DNA of 64,000 nucleotides from an uncultured Collinsella sp. (GCA_958445065.1 CAUCQW010000003.1:1-64000); one strand, 5' to 3'; positions 25,705 to 34,699 are shown, numbered from the stretch's first letter. Numbers and translations: made by a program. Notes: generated by a model from the letters alone, not told the origin.

Positions 25705-27447
25705 CTACATACGCCCCAATTCGCCCACGATATGGCCCACGCGGTCCTCGGGCTCCTTGACCTCGACGCCGTTGTAGCGGAAGAACCGCGCCGGGTCGTG
25801 CATCAGGTCCTCGAGCGGCACCAGCACAAAATCGCGTTCGCCGATCAGCGGATGCGGCAGGCGCAGCTTTTTGCCGCCGTGGGTCTCGCCGTCCATCCAC
25901 AGCAGGTCCAGGTCGATGGTGCGCGGACCGTTGGCCTTGGCCTTTTTGGAGCGGTCGCGCCCCAGCTCGACCTCGATCTTCATGAGCTCGTCGAGCAGCA
26001 CCAACGGCGCCAGCTCGGTCTTAATCTCGATGACAGCGTTGGCAAACGCGTCCTGGCGCGTCTCGTAGGCCGGCTCGCTCTCGTAGATCTTGGAGGAGTT
26101 GGACACGCAGGTGAGCGGAATCTCGGCGATCATGTCGCGCGCGGCGCGGATGTTGTCGCAACGATGCCCCAGGTTGGAGCCCACGGCCACAAACGCACGG
26201 CGCGGCTGCGGCTTGGCGACGGCCCAGTAACCGTTCAGGAACTGCGCAAAACCCGCGGCGTCGTGCACGCGCACGATGTTGGCACCGGCCTGGATGGCGC
26301 CCAGGCACACGCCAAACGTGGCGGCATCGCGCGCGGCGGCCTCGGTCACGCCCGAGACAGCGCCCACAAAACGCTTGCGCGACACGGCGCACATGAGCGG
26401 ATAGCCCAGTGACGCCATCTTGGCAGTCTCGCGCTGGATGACGATGTCCTCGTTAGCCGACTTACCAAAGCCCGGGCCAGGATCGATGCAGATGCGGTCG
26501 CGCGACACGCCGGCATGGATGAGTGTGCGGGCCTGGTCGGACAGAAAGCCCATGACGCGGCGCATGATGGGCGCCGAATCGGGCAGGGTAAAGCGGCGGA
26601 GCTGAGAGGTGGGCACGTAGGCCTCCTCGCGGCGGGCGCTGCGGCGCATCATGGCGGCCAGGCGGTCATTGGACTCCGATTCGGCCTCGGTGGCTGCGGG
26701 CGCGGCCTCGGGTGCGGGCGCGACGGTCTCGGCGGCAGCAGCCCGCTCGGCGGCGGGCGTCTCCTGCTCGCTTGCAGGCTCGGACGTGGGCTCCGGCTCG
26801 CCAAACGGCAGTGAGGGCTGTACCACACCGCCCGGAAGCTTGGCCTCAACCTTGGGCTCGCCCAGCAACTTGCCGCGACGGCGACGGGCCGGCTTCTCGG
26901 CCTCGCGCGCGGCCTCGGCAGCCGCTTCGCGTGCCTTCTCGGCAACAAACGCCGCAGCCGAGGTATCGAGCTGCACCGTTGCGTGCGTGCGGGCGGGCGC
27001 GGCGACCTCGCCGGCATGCATCACGATGACGCCGCAGGTGCTCGTCTTAACGAACTCGACCATCTTGGGATCAGTGAAGCCCGTCACGTCGTTGACGATC
27101 GAGGCGCCGCAGCGCACGGCCGCCTTGGCAACCGCCACATGACGCGTGTCGATCGAGACGATGGCGCCCTCCTTGGCCAGCGCGCGCACCACGGGCAGCA
27201 CGCGGCGAGCCTCCTCGTCGGGGTTGACCGGGGTAAAACCAGGGCGCGTGGACTCGCCGCCCACGTCGATGATGTCGGCGCCGGCGTCGAGCATCGCCAG
27301 GCCGTACTCGATGGCGGCATCGGGGTCGAAGTGCTCCCCGCCATCGCTAAACGAATCGGGCGTCACGTTGAGGACGCCCATGATGCGCGGACGGTCAAAG
27401 CTGAGCTCGTACTTTCCGCACCGCCATGTCTTGCTGTCGTTCGCCAT
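25705..27447 (-). CDS. folP-folK: Bifunctional dihydropteroate synthase / HPPK (folate synthesis)
   Basis: A 580-residue fusion. Residues about 10-415 are dihydropteroate synthase: IMGVLNVTPDSFSDGG, DVGGESTRPG, SIDT, SIVNDVTG, then ICIDPGPGFGKS, CAVSRKRFVG and ANIVRVHDA. Residues about 417-575 are 6-hydroxymethyl-dihydropterin pyrophosphokinase (FVAVGSNLGHRCDNI, NGPRTIDLDLLW, LPHPLIGERDFVLVPL). Between VMHAGE (143-148) and the next DHPS motif lies an insertion of about 140 residues, low in complexity and rich in Ala, Glu, Pro and Arg. FolK supplies the pyrophosphate substrate used by FolP. ATG 27447 follows GGAGG at 6 nt. The DHNA gene folB is not next to it. Confidence 0.93.
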   Translation of the reverse strand: MANDSKTWRCGKYELSFDRPRIMGVLNVTPDSFSDGGEHFDPDAAIEYGLAMLDAGADIIDVGGESTRPGFTPVNPDEEARRVLPVVRALAKEGAIVSIDTRHVAVAKAAVRCGASIVNDVTGFTDPKMVEFVKTSTCGVIVMHAGEVAAPARTHATVQLDTSAAAFVAEKAREAAAEAAREAEKPARRRRGKLLGEPKVEAKLPGGVVQPSLPFGEPEPTSEPASEQETPAAERAAAAETVAPAPEAAPAATEAESESNDRLAAMMRRSARREEAYVPTSQLRRFTLPDSAPIMRRVMGFLSDQARTLIHAGVSRDRICIDPGPGFGKSANEDIVIQRETAKMASLGYPLMCAVSRKRFVGAVSGVTEAAARDAATFGVCLGAIQAGANIVRVHDAAGFAQFLNGYWAVAKPQPRRAFVAVGSNLGHRCDNIRAARDMIAEIPLTCVSNSSKIYESEPAYETRQDAFANAVIEIKTELAPLVLLDELMKIEVELGRDRSKKAKANGPRTIDLDLLWMDGETHGGKKLRLPHPLIGERDFVLVPLEDLMHDPARFFRYNGVEVKEPEDRVGHIVGELGRM

Positions 27448-27542
27448 GAGCATCCTCCTAAAATGCCCACGCCGCCGAGCTTGGGGAGCTGGCGGCGGGG
27501 TCGCTTTGCACTCAGTCTTTCTATTGTATCCGCGCGCGCGGG

Positions 27543-28295
27543 CTAGAACGCAAACGTGGCCGCGATGTCGCAAGAAATCAGCAGGTCGGCATTTGCATCC
27601 TGATCGGTGGGAGCAAGGTTGCATATGGCCAGCGTATCGCCGGTAAAGTATCGCGTAAGGCCTGCCGCCGGATACACCACGAGCGAGGTCCCGCCTACAA
27701 TGAGGGCATCGGCCGCGGCGATGGCGGCAACGGCACCGGTCAACACATGCTCGTCGAGCGGCTCTTCGTAGAGCACTACATCGGGCTTGATGCGGCCGCC
27801 GCACGCGGGGCACGCAGGCACGCCCGCGGCATCCTCGTGCTCGCGCGAGCAAATCCACTCGGCGCTATAGACCGCGCCGCACGACTGGCAAATGTTGCGA
27901 TGGACCGATCCGTGCAGCTCGAACACGCGCTGTGAGCCGGCCATCTGATGCAGGCCGTCGATATTTTGCGTCACTACGGCGTCGAGCTTGCCGGCGCGCT
28001 CCAGCTCGGCTAGCTTGGTGTGGCAGCGGTTGGGCTTAGCGTTAAGCGCGATCATCTTGGTGCGGTAAAAGTCGAAGAACTCGGCAGGATGCGCCTCGTA
28101 AAAGCTATGCGACAGCATGGTCTCGGGCGGATAGGCAAACTGCTGGTGATACAGGCCGTCCACACTGCGGAAATCGGGGATGCCACTTGCCGTGGAAACA
28201 CCAGCGCCGCCAAAGAAGACCACGCGCTTGTGGGTGTCAAACAGATCCGCCAGCGCGGCGGAGGCCTGCCTGGGGTCCGATATTGCCTGCGTCAT
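27543..28295 (-). CDS. NAD-dependent protein deacylase (sirtuin, Sir2)
   Basis: A 250-residue sirtuin of normal bacterial length. NAD-binding GAGVSTASGIPDFRS (residues 30-44), TQNIDGLH (109-116) and catalytic His128 in ELHGS are present. A zinc ribbon uses C136-x2-C139 and C162-x2-C165. It removes acyl groups from protein lysines with NAD as co-substrate. GGAGG precedes ATG 28295. It stands alone, 95 bp upstream of the folP-folK start on the same strand, and diverges from the exonuclease gene. Confidence 0.95.
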   Translation of the reverse strand: MTQAISDPRQASAALADLFDTHKRVVFFGGAGVSTASGIPDFRSVDGLYHQQFAYPPETMLSHSFYEAHPAEFFDFYRTKMIALNAKPNRCHTKLAELERAGKLDAVVTQNIDGLHQMAGSQRVFELHGSVHRNICQSCGAVYSAEWICSREHEDAAGVPACPACGGRIKPDVVLYEEPLDEHVLTGAVAAIAAADALIVGGTSLVVYPAAGLTRYFTGDTLAICNLAPTDQDANADLLISCDIAATFAF

Positions 28296-28430
28296 ATGAG
28301 TCCTCCGTCCTTGTTAGTCGGGCAGCGTTGGGCGACGTCCCAGCATGCGGCCTTTGAGTCAGCATGCGCGGAGCCCACCCCGCCCCTGTTGCGTTAATCT
28401 TAAGCCTGCCAACCCCGTCGAAAGGACACC

Positions 28431-29249
28431 ATGCCTCAGACTTACACCTTTGCCTCGTGGAACGTTAACGGCCTGCGCGCCGTGCTCAAAAAGGACCCGA
28501 GCTTTATTCAGATCGCGCAAGAACTCGACGTCGACATCTTGGCGCTGCAGGAGACCAAGCTGCAAGAGGGTCAGGTCGATATTGACCTGCCCGGCTATCA
28601 CCAAACCTGGAGCTACGCCGAGCGTAAAGGCTATTCGGGCACTGCGGTCTTTAGCCGCCAGGAACCGCTGCGCGTGCTGCACGCCGACGCGCTGCTACCC
28701 TACGCCGGCGAGGGCGAGGCGGCCGAGCTCGTCGCCCAAGCCGCAACCGAGGGCCGCGTCTGCGCGCTCGAGTTCGACAAGTTTTGGTTCGTGGATGTCT
28801 ACACGCCCAACGCCCAAAATGAGCTCGCGCGCATCGATGTACGCATGGCCTGGGACGATGCCTATCGCGGCTTTTTGAGCGCACTTGAGCGCGAGACCGG
28901 CAAGCCCGTCGTAACCTGCGGCGACTTTAACGTGGCGCACGAGGAGATCGACCTTAAGAACCCCAAGTCCAACCGCGGCAACGCCGGTTTTTCGGACGAG
29001 GAGCGCGGCAAGTTTACCGAGCTGCTCAACGCCGGGTTTACCGATACCTGGCGCGCGGCAAACCCCGACGTCGAGGGCGTCTACAGCTGGTGGAGCTACC
29101 GCTTTAATGCCCGCAAGAACAACGCAGGCTGGCGCATCGACTACTTCCTGGTAAGCGACGCAATCGCCGACAACGTACGCGACACCGGCATCCGCGGCGA
29201 CATCTTCGGCAGCGACCACTGCCCCGTCACCCTCACGCTAGAGCTCTAG
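28431..29249 (+). CDS. xth: Exodeoxyribonuclease III / AP endonuclease
   Basis: A 272-residue endonuclease/exonuclease/phosphatase-fold DNA repair enzyme. Metal and catalytic motifs are complete: SWNVNGLRA (residues 9-17), LQETK with Glu41, the VYTPNA tyrosine region, CGDFNVAH, WRIDYFLVS and the terminal GSDHCPVTL with catalytic His. It incises DNA at abasic sites and degrades 3' ends. AAAGGA precedes ATG 28431. The MITE-like element at 29327-29486 downstream carries a terminator-like hairpin. Confidence 0.95.
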   Translation: MPQTYTFASWNVNGLRAVLKKDPSFIQIAQELDVDILALQETKLQEGQVDIDLPGYHQTWSYAERKGYSGTAVFSRQEPLRVLHADALLPYAGEGEAAELVAQAATEGRVCALEFDKFWFVDVYTPNAQNELARIDVRMAWDDAYRGFLSALERETGKPVVTCGDFNVAHEEIDLKNPKSNRGNAGFSDEERGKFTELLNAGFTDTWRAANPDVEGVYSWWSYRFNARKNNAGWRIDYFLVSDAIADNVRDTGIRGDIFGSDHCPVTLTLEL

Positions 29250-29264
29250 CCCCCAAATGATCCC

Positions 29265-29542
29265 CCGGGGACGAAGGAATACAGATCACTTTTGCCCGCG
29301 CAAGGGGCGCCCGCGTGACCCCGTCCGCCACGAAACCAGCCCATCTACTACGTTTAAGCCACTACCCTCAACCACAGCGAACAACGCAAAAAGAAAACCG
29401 CAGGTAGAAAGCCTGCGGTTTTTCATAAAACGCGGTCATGGTCGGGGGTATCAAGCTAAACGTAGTAGATGGGCCAGTTTCGTGGCAAGCGCCGTCAACT
29501 GATTTCCTGGGGACATCTGGGGACGGAAGAAAATGGATCAAT
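29265..29542. repeat. Two GGGGACGRA-type half sites flanking an inverted-repeat element
   Basis: GGGGACGAAGGAATACAGAT (near 29267-29286) and GGGGACGGAAGAAAATGGAT (29519-29538) are related sites of the GGGGAC type, both followed by CA. They flank the MITE-like element at 29327-29486. No arms pair with either, so they look like isolated REP halves. Confidence 0.5.
29327..29486. repeat. MITE-like element with CACGAAAC...TACTACGTTTA arms
   Basis: Thirty-bp inverted repeats at 29327-29356 and 29457-29486 match at 28 positions. The 100-bp body carries an AAAACCGCAGG/CCTGCGGTTTTT hairpin (about 29395-29423), usable as a bidirectional terminator, and CATGGTCGG. The body is homologous to the elements at 14457-14610 and 29583-29748, but the arms differ. 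Confidence 0.8.
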
Positions 29543-29582
29543 TTGGCTCTCTGGGGGCCACGATGCCCGTCGTATCAGCCGG

Positions 29583-29748
29583 CCATTTTAAAACTATGCC
29601 GGTTTACGGGGCTGAATCGCGAACCCCCAGCCATGCGCAATTCCGTAATAATAAAACCGCAGGTAAACGGCTTGCTCTATTTTGAAAAAAGCCGGTATGG
29701 TCGGCCTGCGCCAATCTAGCCCCGTAAACCGGCATAGTTTTAAAATGG
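29583..29748. repeat. MITE-like element, ACTATGCCGG terminal inverted repeats (copy 2)
   Basis: Perfect 31-bp inverted repeats at 29583-29613 and 29718-29748 enclose 104 bp containing AAAACCGCAGGTAAACG and TATGGTCGG. Same arms as copy 1 at 14457-14610 apart from A/T differences. It separates the convergent exonuclease and ECF genes. Confidence 0.85.
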
Positions 29749-29788
29749 CACTTCGGCAGTATTGATTCCCGCTCCGACGCAACCAGCC

Positions 29789-30502
29789 TTACAGCCCGTA
29801 TTTCACGACGACACGGTTAATGCGGCGACACCAGGGCTTGTACAGGGCGACCAAGAACACGCAGGTCGCGAGGCCGTGTGTGATATCGAACGGCACCGCC
29901 GTGGCAAGACGCGCCACGGCACCCGCCCAGGTAAGCGGCTGCACAAAACCAATGATGTCATACGCGTTGATCACGACGCCATAGAGCAGGCCCGACGCAA
30001 AGCCGTACGCCAGCAGTGCTGGCATGCGCACGGTGCCGTCGGCGCGGTCGAACGCACCCGCATACGTCAGCGCACCGCCAACGTATCCCACGAGCCCCCA
30101 AGCATACATCTGCCACGGCGTCCACATGCCCTGTCCAAAAAAGAAATTGCTGGTCAGCGCCGCCAGCGCGCCAACCATAAAACCATTGCGGCGACCAAGC
30201 GTCGCCCCCGCGATAATGGCGATGGCGCTCACCGGTTTAAAGTCGGGAATGGGCCCAAACAGGATGCGCCCCGCCGCCGCCAGCACCGCCAGCACCAGCG
30301 TGGGCATAATCTGGCGCAAACCCGGACGAGATGCCTCGTAACCCGCAAAGAACAGCGCAAGCACCAACGCCACCACAACCAGCATGGCCAACGCTGCCTG
30401 CTCAACACCCGCCAGCAACGCGGCAGCCATCACCGCCGGCACCGCCAACAACAGCGGGATCTCCAGTTTTGCAAGCAAACGCGAGAAACGACAGTCCGTC
30501 AT
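29789..30502 (-). CDS. ECF transporter substrate-binding membrane protein (S component)
   Basis: A 237-residue membrane protein with about six hydrophobic helices. The segment FGPIPDFKPVSAIAIIAGAT followed by GFMVGALAALTSNFFFGQG is typical of ECF S components of vitamin transporters. The specificity cannot be read from sequence. ATG 30502 starts 4 bp after the stop of the ECF ATPase gene, so T, A and S components form one operon in the order ecfT-ecfAA'-S. An upstream in-frame start would lie inside the ATPase gene. Confidence 0.85.
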   Translation of the reverse strand: MTDCRFSRLLAKLEIPLLLAVPAVMAAALLAGVEQAALAMLVVVALVLALFFAGYEASRPGLRQIMPTLVLAVLAAAGRILFGPIPDFKPVSAIAIIAGATLGRRNGFMVGALAALTSNFFFGQGMWTPWQMYAWGLVGYVGGALTYAGAFDRADGTVRMPALLAYGFASGLLYGVVINAYDIIGFVQPLTWAGAVARLATAVPFDITHGLATCVFLVALYKPWCRRINRVVVKYGL

Positions 30503-30506
30503 CCCA

Positions 30507-32150
30507 TCACGCCCTATAGAACACGTTGTCGGCAAAGAAGTCGGCCGGCGGCTCCATGCAGGCAATCTCGCCGTCAAACATCATGGCGACGTCGTCGGCT
30601 ACCTGCTCGGCAAAGTCCAAATCGTGCGTAGCCATGATGACGGTGCCGCCAGCCTTCGCATGGTCACGCAGGGCGCGGGCGATGATGCGGCGGCTGAACA
30701 GGTCTAGACCCTTGGTGGGCTCATCGAGCAATAGCAGTTCGGGGCCGATTAGCAGCAGTTTTGCCAATGCAAGCAGTTGACGCTGCCCGCCCGAAAGATC
30801 GTACGGATGGCGTCCATCCAGACCCGACAACCCCAAGCTCGCCGCACGCTCCCGCGCCAAGTTCTCGTCATATCCGCAGGTCGAGGCCCATTCCATCAGC
30901 TCATCGCGAACCGTCTCGGCAACCAGCAATGCTTTGGGATTCTGAGGCAGCAGCGCCGCCGAGGCCGCTCCGCGCACCATGCGGCCGCGCTGCAGCTTGG
31001 CGGTCTTCGCCAGCACCGAGAGCATCGTCGACTTGCCGCAGCCGTTACCGCCAACAACCGCATGCACCGCACCGGCCGAAAACGACGCATCGAGCCCACG
31101 CAACACCCAGCCGGACGCTCGATCGTAGCGAAACCAACCTTCCGACAGGATGGTAGCCGACCCAGCGTGCATTTTTTGGAGTATTCTACTTCCATCCGTG
31201 CGCGAGAAGGCTTCCAAGCCGTTCTCGAGCGACGTTTGCGCCACAAATTCGGACGATTTGTCCAATTCTGAACTTTTTTTCGCGCTCGATACGTCCCCGG
31301 GCGGCTCCAGAGAGCCCAAATTGTCCTCACGCCTGCTGAATACTCCGTTTTTTGCACATCGGATGGCACCCCACCCCAACGTGTCATCGGAAAACAGCGA
31401 TTCTCGGCGTCCCAAAGATGCCATATCCGCCGCCTCGCGCACGCGGCCATCCTCAATCCGGTACGCACACGTCGCGTATTCGAGCATTGGGCGCGGCTGA
31501 TGCGTCGCCACAACAACCGTGCAGCCCAGCTCGCGATTTACACGAAACAGCGCGTGCAGGAAATTCTTCTCCGCAACCGGATCAAGCTGAGACGTGGGCT
31601 CGTCGAGTAGCAGCACACGCGGACGCAGCGCCAGGACGGCGGCAAGCGACAGCAGCTGCTTGCGGCCACCCGAAAGCGTATCGGTATCACGATGAAGCCA
31701 GTCCTCCAGACCAAAGAAATAGCTGGTCTCGGCAACACGGCGGCGCATCTCGTCGCGCGACACACCCAGATTCTCTAGGCCAAACGCCATCTCATGCCAC
31801 ACGGTCTCGCACACAATCTGGTTCTCGGGATCCTGGAACACATAGCCCACGCGCTCCGCCGATGCCCGCACGTCCATGTCGGCAACGTTCTCGCCCAGCA
31901 CGCGCAGTTCGCCAGTGCGCTCGCCCGCCGGCGCGATCTCGGGCTTGAGCAGCGACAGCAGCGTCGACTTACCCGATCCGGTACCGCCAACAAGCAACGC
32001 AAATGCACCTTGGGGAACAGACCAGTCGAGCCCCTCGAGCACCGCAGCATCAGCATCGGGGTAGGCAAAACTAAGGCCTCGCACCTCAATCGCCGGCGCG
32101 GCCGAGCCATATGCCACACCCGCCGCCGGGCCCCTATCCAACCGAGCCAT
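30507..32150 (-). CDS. ECF transporter fused double ATPase (EcfA-EcfA')
   Basis: A 547-residue protein with two ABC ATPase domains in one chain. Domain 1 (about 20-245): GGTGSGKST, FQDPENQIV, LSGGRKQLLSLAAVLAL, VLLLDEPTSQLD, ATHQP. Domain 2 (about 320-535): GGNGCGKST, LPQNPKALL, LSGGQRQLLALAKLLL, LLLLDEPTKGLD, ATHD. The interdomain linker of about 75 residues is variable and Ser/Arg-rich. In most ECF systems EcfA and EcfA' are separate genes. The ATG overlaps the ecfT stop by 1 nt. Confidence 0.92.
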   Translation of the reverse strand: MARLDRGPAAGVAYGSAAPAIEVRGLSFAYPDADAAVLEGLDWSVPQGAFALLVGGTGSGKSTLLSLLKPEIAPAGERTGELRVLGENVADMDVRASAERVGYVFQDPENQIVCETVWHEMAFGLENLGVSRDEMRRRVAETSYFFGLEDWLHRDTDTLSGGRKQLLSLAAVLALRPRVLLLDEPTSQLDPVAEKNFLHALFRVNRELGCTVVVATHQPRPMLEYATCAYRIEDGRVREAADMASLGRRESLFSDDTLGWGAIRCAKNGVFSRREDNLGSLEPPGDVSSAKKSSELDKSSEFVAQTSLENGLEAFSRTDGSRILQKMHAGSATILSEGWFRYDRASGWVLRGLDASFSAGAVHAVVGGNGCGKSTMLSVLAKTAKLQRGRMVRGAASAALLPQNPKALLVAETVRDELMEWASTCGYDENLARERAASLGLSGLDGRHPYDLSGGQRQLLALAKLLLIGPELLLLDEPTKGLDLFSRRIIARALRDHAKAGGTVIMATHDLDFAEQVADDVAMMFDGEIACMEPPADFFADNVFYRA

Positions 32151-33043
32151 CAGCCAAACCTCTTCTCATCAATCGCGTGCAACACGCAAGGCAGCACCAT
32201 CCAGGCAGCGTACACGACATAGCCCGGCCACGGCGCCGGCACCGAGAGCTGCGGATAAAACGAATACTGCGTCGTCGCGGTCGCCGCCACGGCCACCGCG
32301 GCGGCACCAAACAGCGCGAGCCCGACCAGCGCGGCAACGTCGCTGCGCCCCAGTCGATACCGCGCATACGTCGTACGACGTGTCGCGGCACCCCACCCGC
32401 GCGAGCGCATCGCGTCCGCGCGCTCCAGCGAATCTTCCATGCCCCAGCCCATCAACACGCTCGACGCCCGCAGGTGCGATCGCACGGGATCGGTGGGCGC
32501 GCGGCCCGGCACATCAATCGCATCCTGCACCGCCAGCACCGTACGACCGCGGCGCAAAAACTGCGGGATAAGCCTCATGCACATCGAGATCATGAGCGCA
32601 ATCACCGGTGCGGCATTGCCCAGCAGCGCGAGTACCTTGTCGTATTCGAGCATCGACGCCGCGGCCTCAAACCACAGCACGCTCGCCACAAACAGCCCGC
32701 CCATGCACAGGCCGTATACCATGCTCTCCAGATACACCGCGCGCATGCCAATACGGAACAGCTCCGTCGAGCCCGAGGCGCTAAACAGCGGATTGACCAG
32801 CGCGATAATCAAAATCACCGGCAGCTGCCAGCGAAGTGCGCCCAGCGTGCGGGCAGCCCCACGCGTCGCAAATCCATACGCCAGCCCGCCCGCAAGCGAC
32901 AGCGCAATCAGCACCGGCTGCATCGAGAACATGGTGAGCCCCAGCGTCAGCACTATATAGAGTGCCGGCACAGCCGGATGCGACATCGAGAACGCCGCGA
33001 CGGGCTCGCCGCCAAACTCCTCTTGTATGTTGTCCACGGGCAC
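32150..33043 (-). CDS. ECF transporter transmembrane coupling protein (EcfT)
   Basis: A 297-residue EcfT-like protein with at least five helices and the two conserved Ala-Arg-Gly type coupling motifs, seen here as DALDVPGRAP-like sequence (QDAIDVPGRAP) and ERADAMRSRGWG. It couples the ATPases to the S component. The start is uncertain: an ATG at 33208 would leave only 28 bp to glmU and adds an Arg-rich non-family leader. The GTG at 33043 has AGGGG at 6 nt and begins near the first helix, so it is preferred. Confidence 0.8.
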   Translation of the reverse strand: MPVDNIQEEFGGEPVAAFSMSHPAVPALYIVLTLGLTMFSMQPVLIALSLAGGLAYGFATRGAARTLGALRWQLPVILIIALVNPLFSASGSTELFRIGMRAVYLESMVYGLCMGGLFVASVLWFEAAASMLEYDKVLALLGNAAPVIALMISMCMRLIPQFLRRGRTVLAVQDAIDVPGRAPTDPVRSHLRASSVLMGWGMEDSLERADAMRSRGWGAATRRTTYARYRLGRSDVAALVGLALFGAAAVAVAATATTQYSFYPQLSVPAPWPGYVVYAAWMVLPCVLHAIDEKRFG

Positions 33044-33176
33044 CCCCGTCCCCTCGCTCAAACGACAGCTCCGCAGCACCGCCAACGCCGCACGCAAGCA
33101 GCGCAAACGCCACGCCGGCGGCGCAAGCCTCAACCGCCGCAAACCAATCGCTACGCGCTCAACATATGCCTGCGGT

Positions 33177-33204
33177 ATCATATTGCGCCGTGTATCGTTT
33201 CCAA
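33177..33204 (-). promoter_or_regulatory. Candidate promoter of the ECF operon
   Basis: On the minus strand TTGGAA (33199-33204), a 16-bp spacer and TATGAT (33177-33182). It implies a leader of about 125 nt before the preferred GTG start. No known riboswitch consensus was recognised in that leader. On the plus strand TATAAC (33216-33221) may serve glmU. Confidence 0.4.
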
Positions 33205-33236
33205 ACACACGTCTCTATAACGTAACAGGAGATCAC

Positions 33237-34649
33237 ATGGACGCAACCGCAATTATCCTCGCCGCCGGCGAGGGCACCCGCATGAAGTCGAACCACTGCA
33301 AGGTTTCGCACAAGATCCTGGGTAAGCCCATGGTCCAGTGGATCGTCGACGCCACCATCAAGGCCGGCTGCAGCCGCGTCGTGGTCGTCATCGGCAGCCA
33401 CGCCGACGAGATGCGCGCCCTTATCGACGGCGCCTACGCCAACAGCGCCACCAAGGTCGAGTGCGTCGAGCAGACCGAGCGCCTGGGCACCGGCCACGCC
33501 GTAAAGGTCGCGCTCGAGGCCTGCGGCATCGCCGAGGGCCCGGTCGTCGTGCTCAACGGCGACCTGCCGCTCATCACCGCCGACACCGTCGCCAAGTTCG
33601 CGCAGACCGTCGCTACCGGCGAGCTCGCCTGCACCGTCATGACCATGACCCCGCCCGACCCCTTCGGCTACGGCCGCATCAAGCTGGGTGCCGACGGCCA
33701 GATTGAGCGCATCATCGAGCAGAAGGACTGCACGCCCGAGCAGGCCGCCACGCTGCTCGAGTGCAACGCCGGCTGCTACGCCTTCGACGGCGCGCAGCTC
33801 GCCGCCCACATCGACGAGATTGGCAACGACAACGCACAATCCGAGTACTATCTGCCCGACATGCTCGAGATCCTCAAAGGCCACGGCCAGGCAGTCTCCA
33901 TCTTCCACTGTGACGACTACCGCGACGGCCTGGGCGTCAACAGCCGCATCCAGCTCGCACAGCTTACCGCCATCGCGCGCGACCGCATCAACGAGCATTG
34001 GATGGCCGAGGGCGTTACCTTCATCGACCCCACGCAGGCCTGGATCGGCCCCGACGCTACCATCGGCCGCGACACCGTCGTGTGGCCGCAGACGCATCTG
34101 ATCGGCCACGTCACCGTGGGCGAGGAGTGCCAGCTCGGCCCCAACAGCCGCCTCACCGACACCACCGTCGGCAGCGGCTGCACCATCGACGAGACCATCG
34201 CCATCGAAGCCGTCATCGAGAACGGCGTCGACTGCGGCCCGCGCGCCTACCTGCGCCCGGGTACCCACATGCTCGACGGATCCAAGGCCGGAACGCACGT
34301 GGAGATCAAGAAGTCCACGATCGGCGAGGGCTCCAAGGTGCCGCACCTGTCCTACATCGGCGACACCACCATGGGCTCCGGCGTCAACGTGGGCGCGGGC
34401 TCCATCACCTGCAACTACGACGGCGTGCACAAGCACAAGACCGTCATCGGCAAGGACGCCTTCATCGGTTCCGACACCATGATGGTCGCGCCCGCCCAGA
34501 TTGGCGACGGCGCGCTCGTGGCCGCCGGCTCCGTCATCACCGAGCCGGTCCCGGCCGACGCACTTGGCCTGGGTCGTGCCCGCCAGGTAAACATTGAGGG
34601 CTGGGCCGCCGATTACCGCCGCCGTCTGCACGAGGACGACGAGGTATAA
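33237..34649 (+). CDS. glmU: Bifunctional GlmU (GlcNAc-1-P uridyltransferase / GlcN-1-P acetyltransferase)
   Basis: A 470-residue enzyme making UDP-GlcNAc for peptidoglycan. The N-terminal pyrophosphorylase has LAAGEGTRMKS, QTERLGTGHAV, LNGDLPLI and GYGRI. The C-terminal left-handed beta-helix acetyltransferase starts near residue 255, with YLRPGTHM, KAGTHVEIKKS, HLSYIGD and TCNYDG. The ATG follows AGGAG by 5 nt. In-frame sequence upstream is not homologous. The gene ends in a strong terminator and precedes prs, a common actinobacterial order. Confidence 0.97.
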   Translation: MDATAIILAAGEGTRMKSNHCKVSHKILGKPMVQWIVDATIKAGCSRVVVVIGSHADEMRALIDGAYANSATKVECVEQTERLGTGHAVKVALEACGIAEGPVVVLNGDLPLITADTVAKFAQTVATGELACTVMTMTPPDPFGYGRIKLGADGQIERIIEQKDCTPEQAATLLECNAGCYAFDGAQLAAHIDEIGNDNAQSEYYLPDMLEILKGHGQAVSIFHCDDYRDGLGVNSRIQLAQLTAIARDRINEHWMAEGVTFIDPTQAWIGPDATIGRDTVVWPQTHLIGHVTVGEECQLGPNSRLTDTTVGSGCTIDETIAIEAVIENGVDCGPRAYLRPGTHMLDGSKAGTHVEIKKSTIGEGSKVPHLSYIGDTTMGSGVNVGAGSITCNYDGVHKHKTVIGKDAFIGSDTMMVAPAQIGDGALVAAGSVITEPVPADALGLGRARQVNIEGWAADYRRRLHEDDEV

Positions 34650-34664
34650 CGTTTTACCAAGCAC

Positions 34665-34699
34665 AAAAGGAGCTGTTCCCATGGGGACGGCTCCTTTTT
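34665..34699 (+). terminator. Rho-independent terminator after glmU
   Basis: An AAAAGGAGC...GCTCCTTTTT stem (34665-34680 with 34684-34699) with an ATG-type 3-nt loop, ending in a T-tract. Confidence 0.88.

Noticed and set aside
29250..29788. Hidden small gene in the 540-bp gap after exonuclease III
   Set aside because: Almost the whole interval is accounted for by two inverted-repeat elements and two GGGGAC sites; no frame with a ribosome site was seen.
33044..33165. Vitamin riboswitch upstream of the ECF operon
   Set aside because: The leader was searched by eye for cobalamin, TPP and FMN box sequences and none was found.
33044..33236. N-terminal extension of EcfT from ATG 33208, or of GlmU from an upstream in-frame start
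   Set aside because: Both extensions are Arg-rich, not family-like, and overlap each other on opposite strands. The region contains promoter-like sequences instead.
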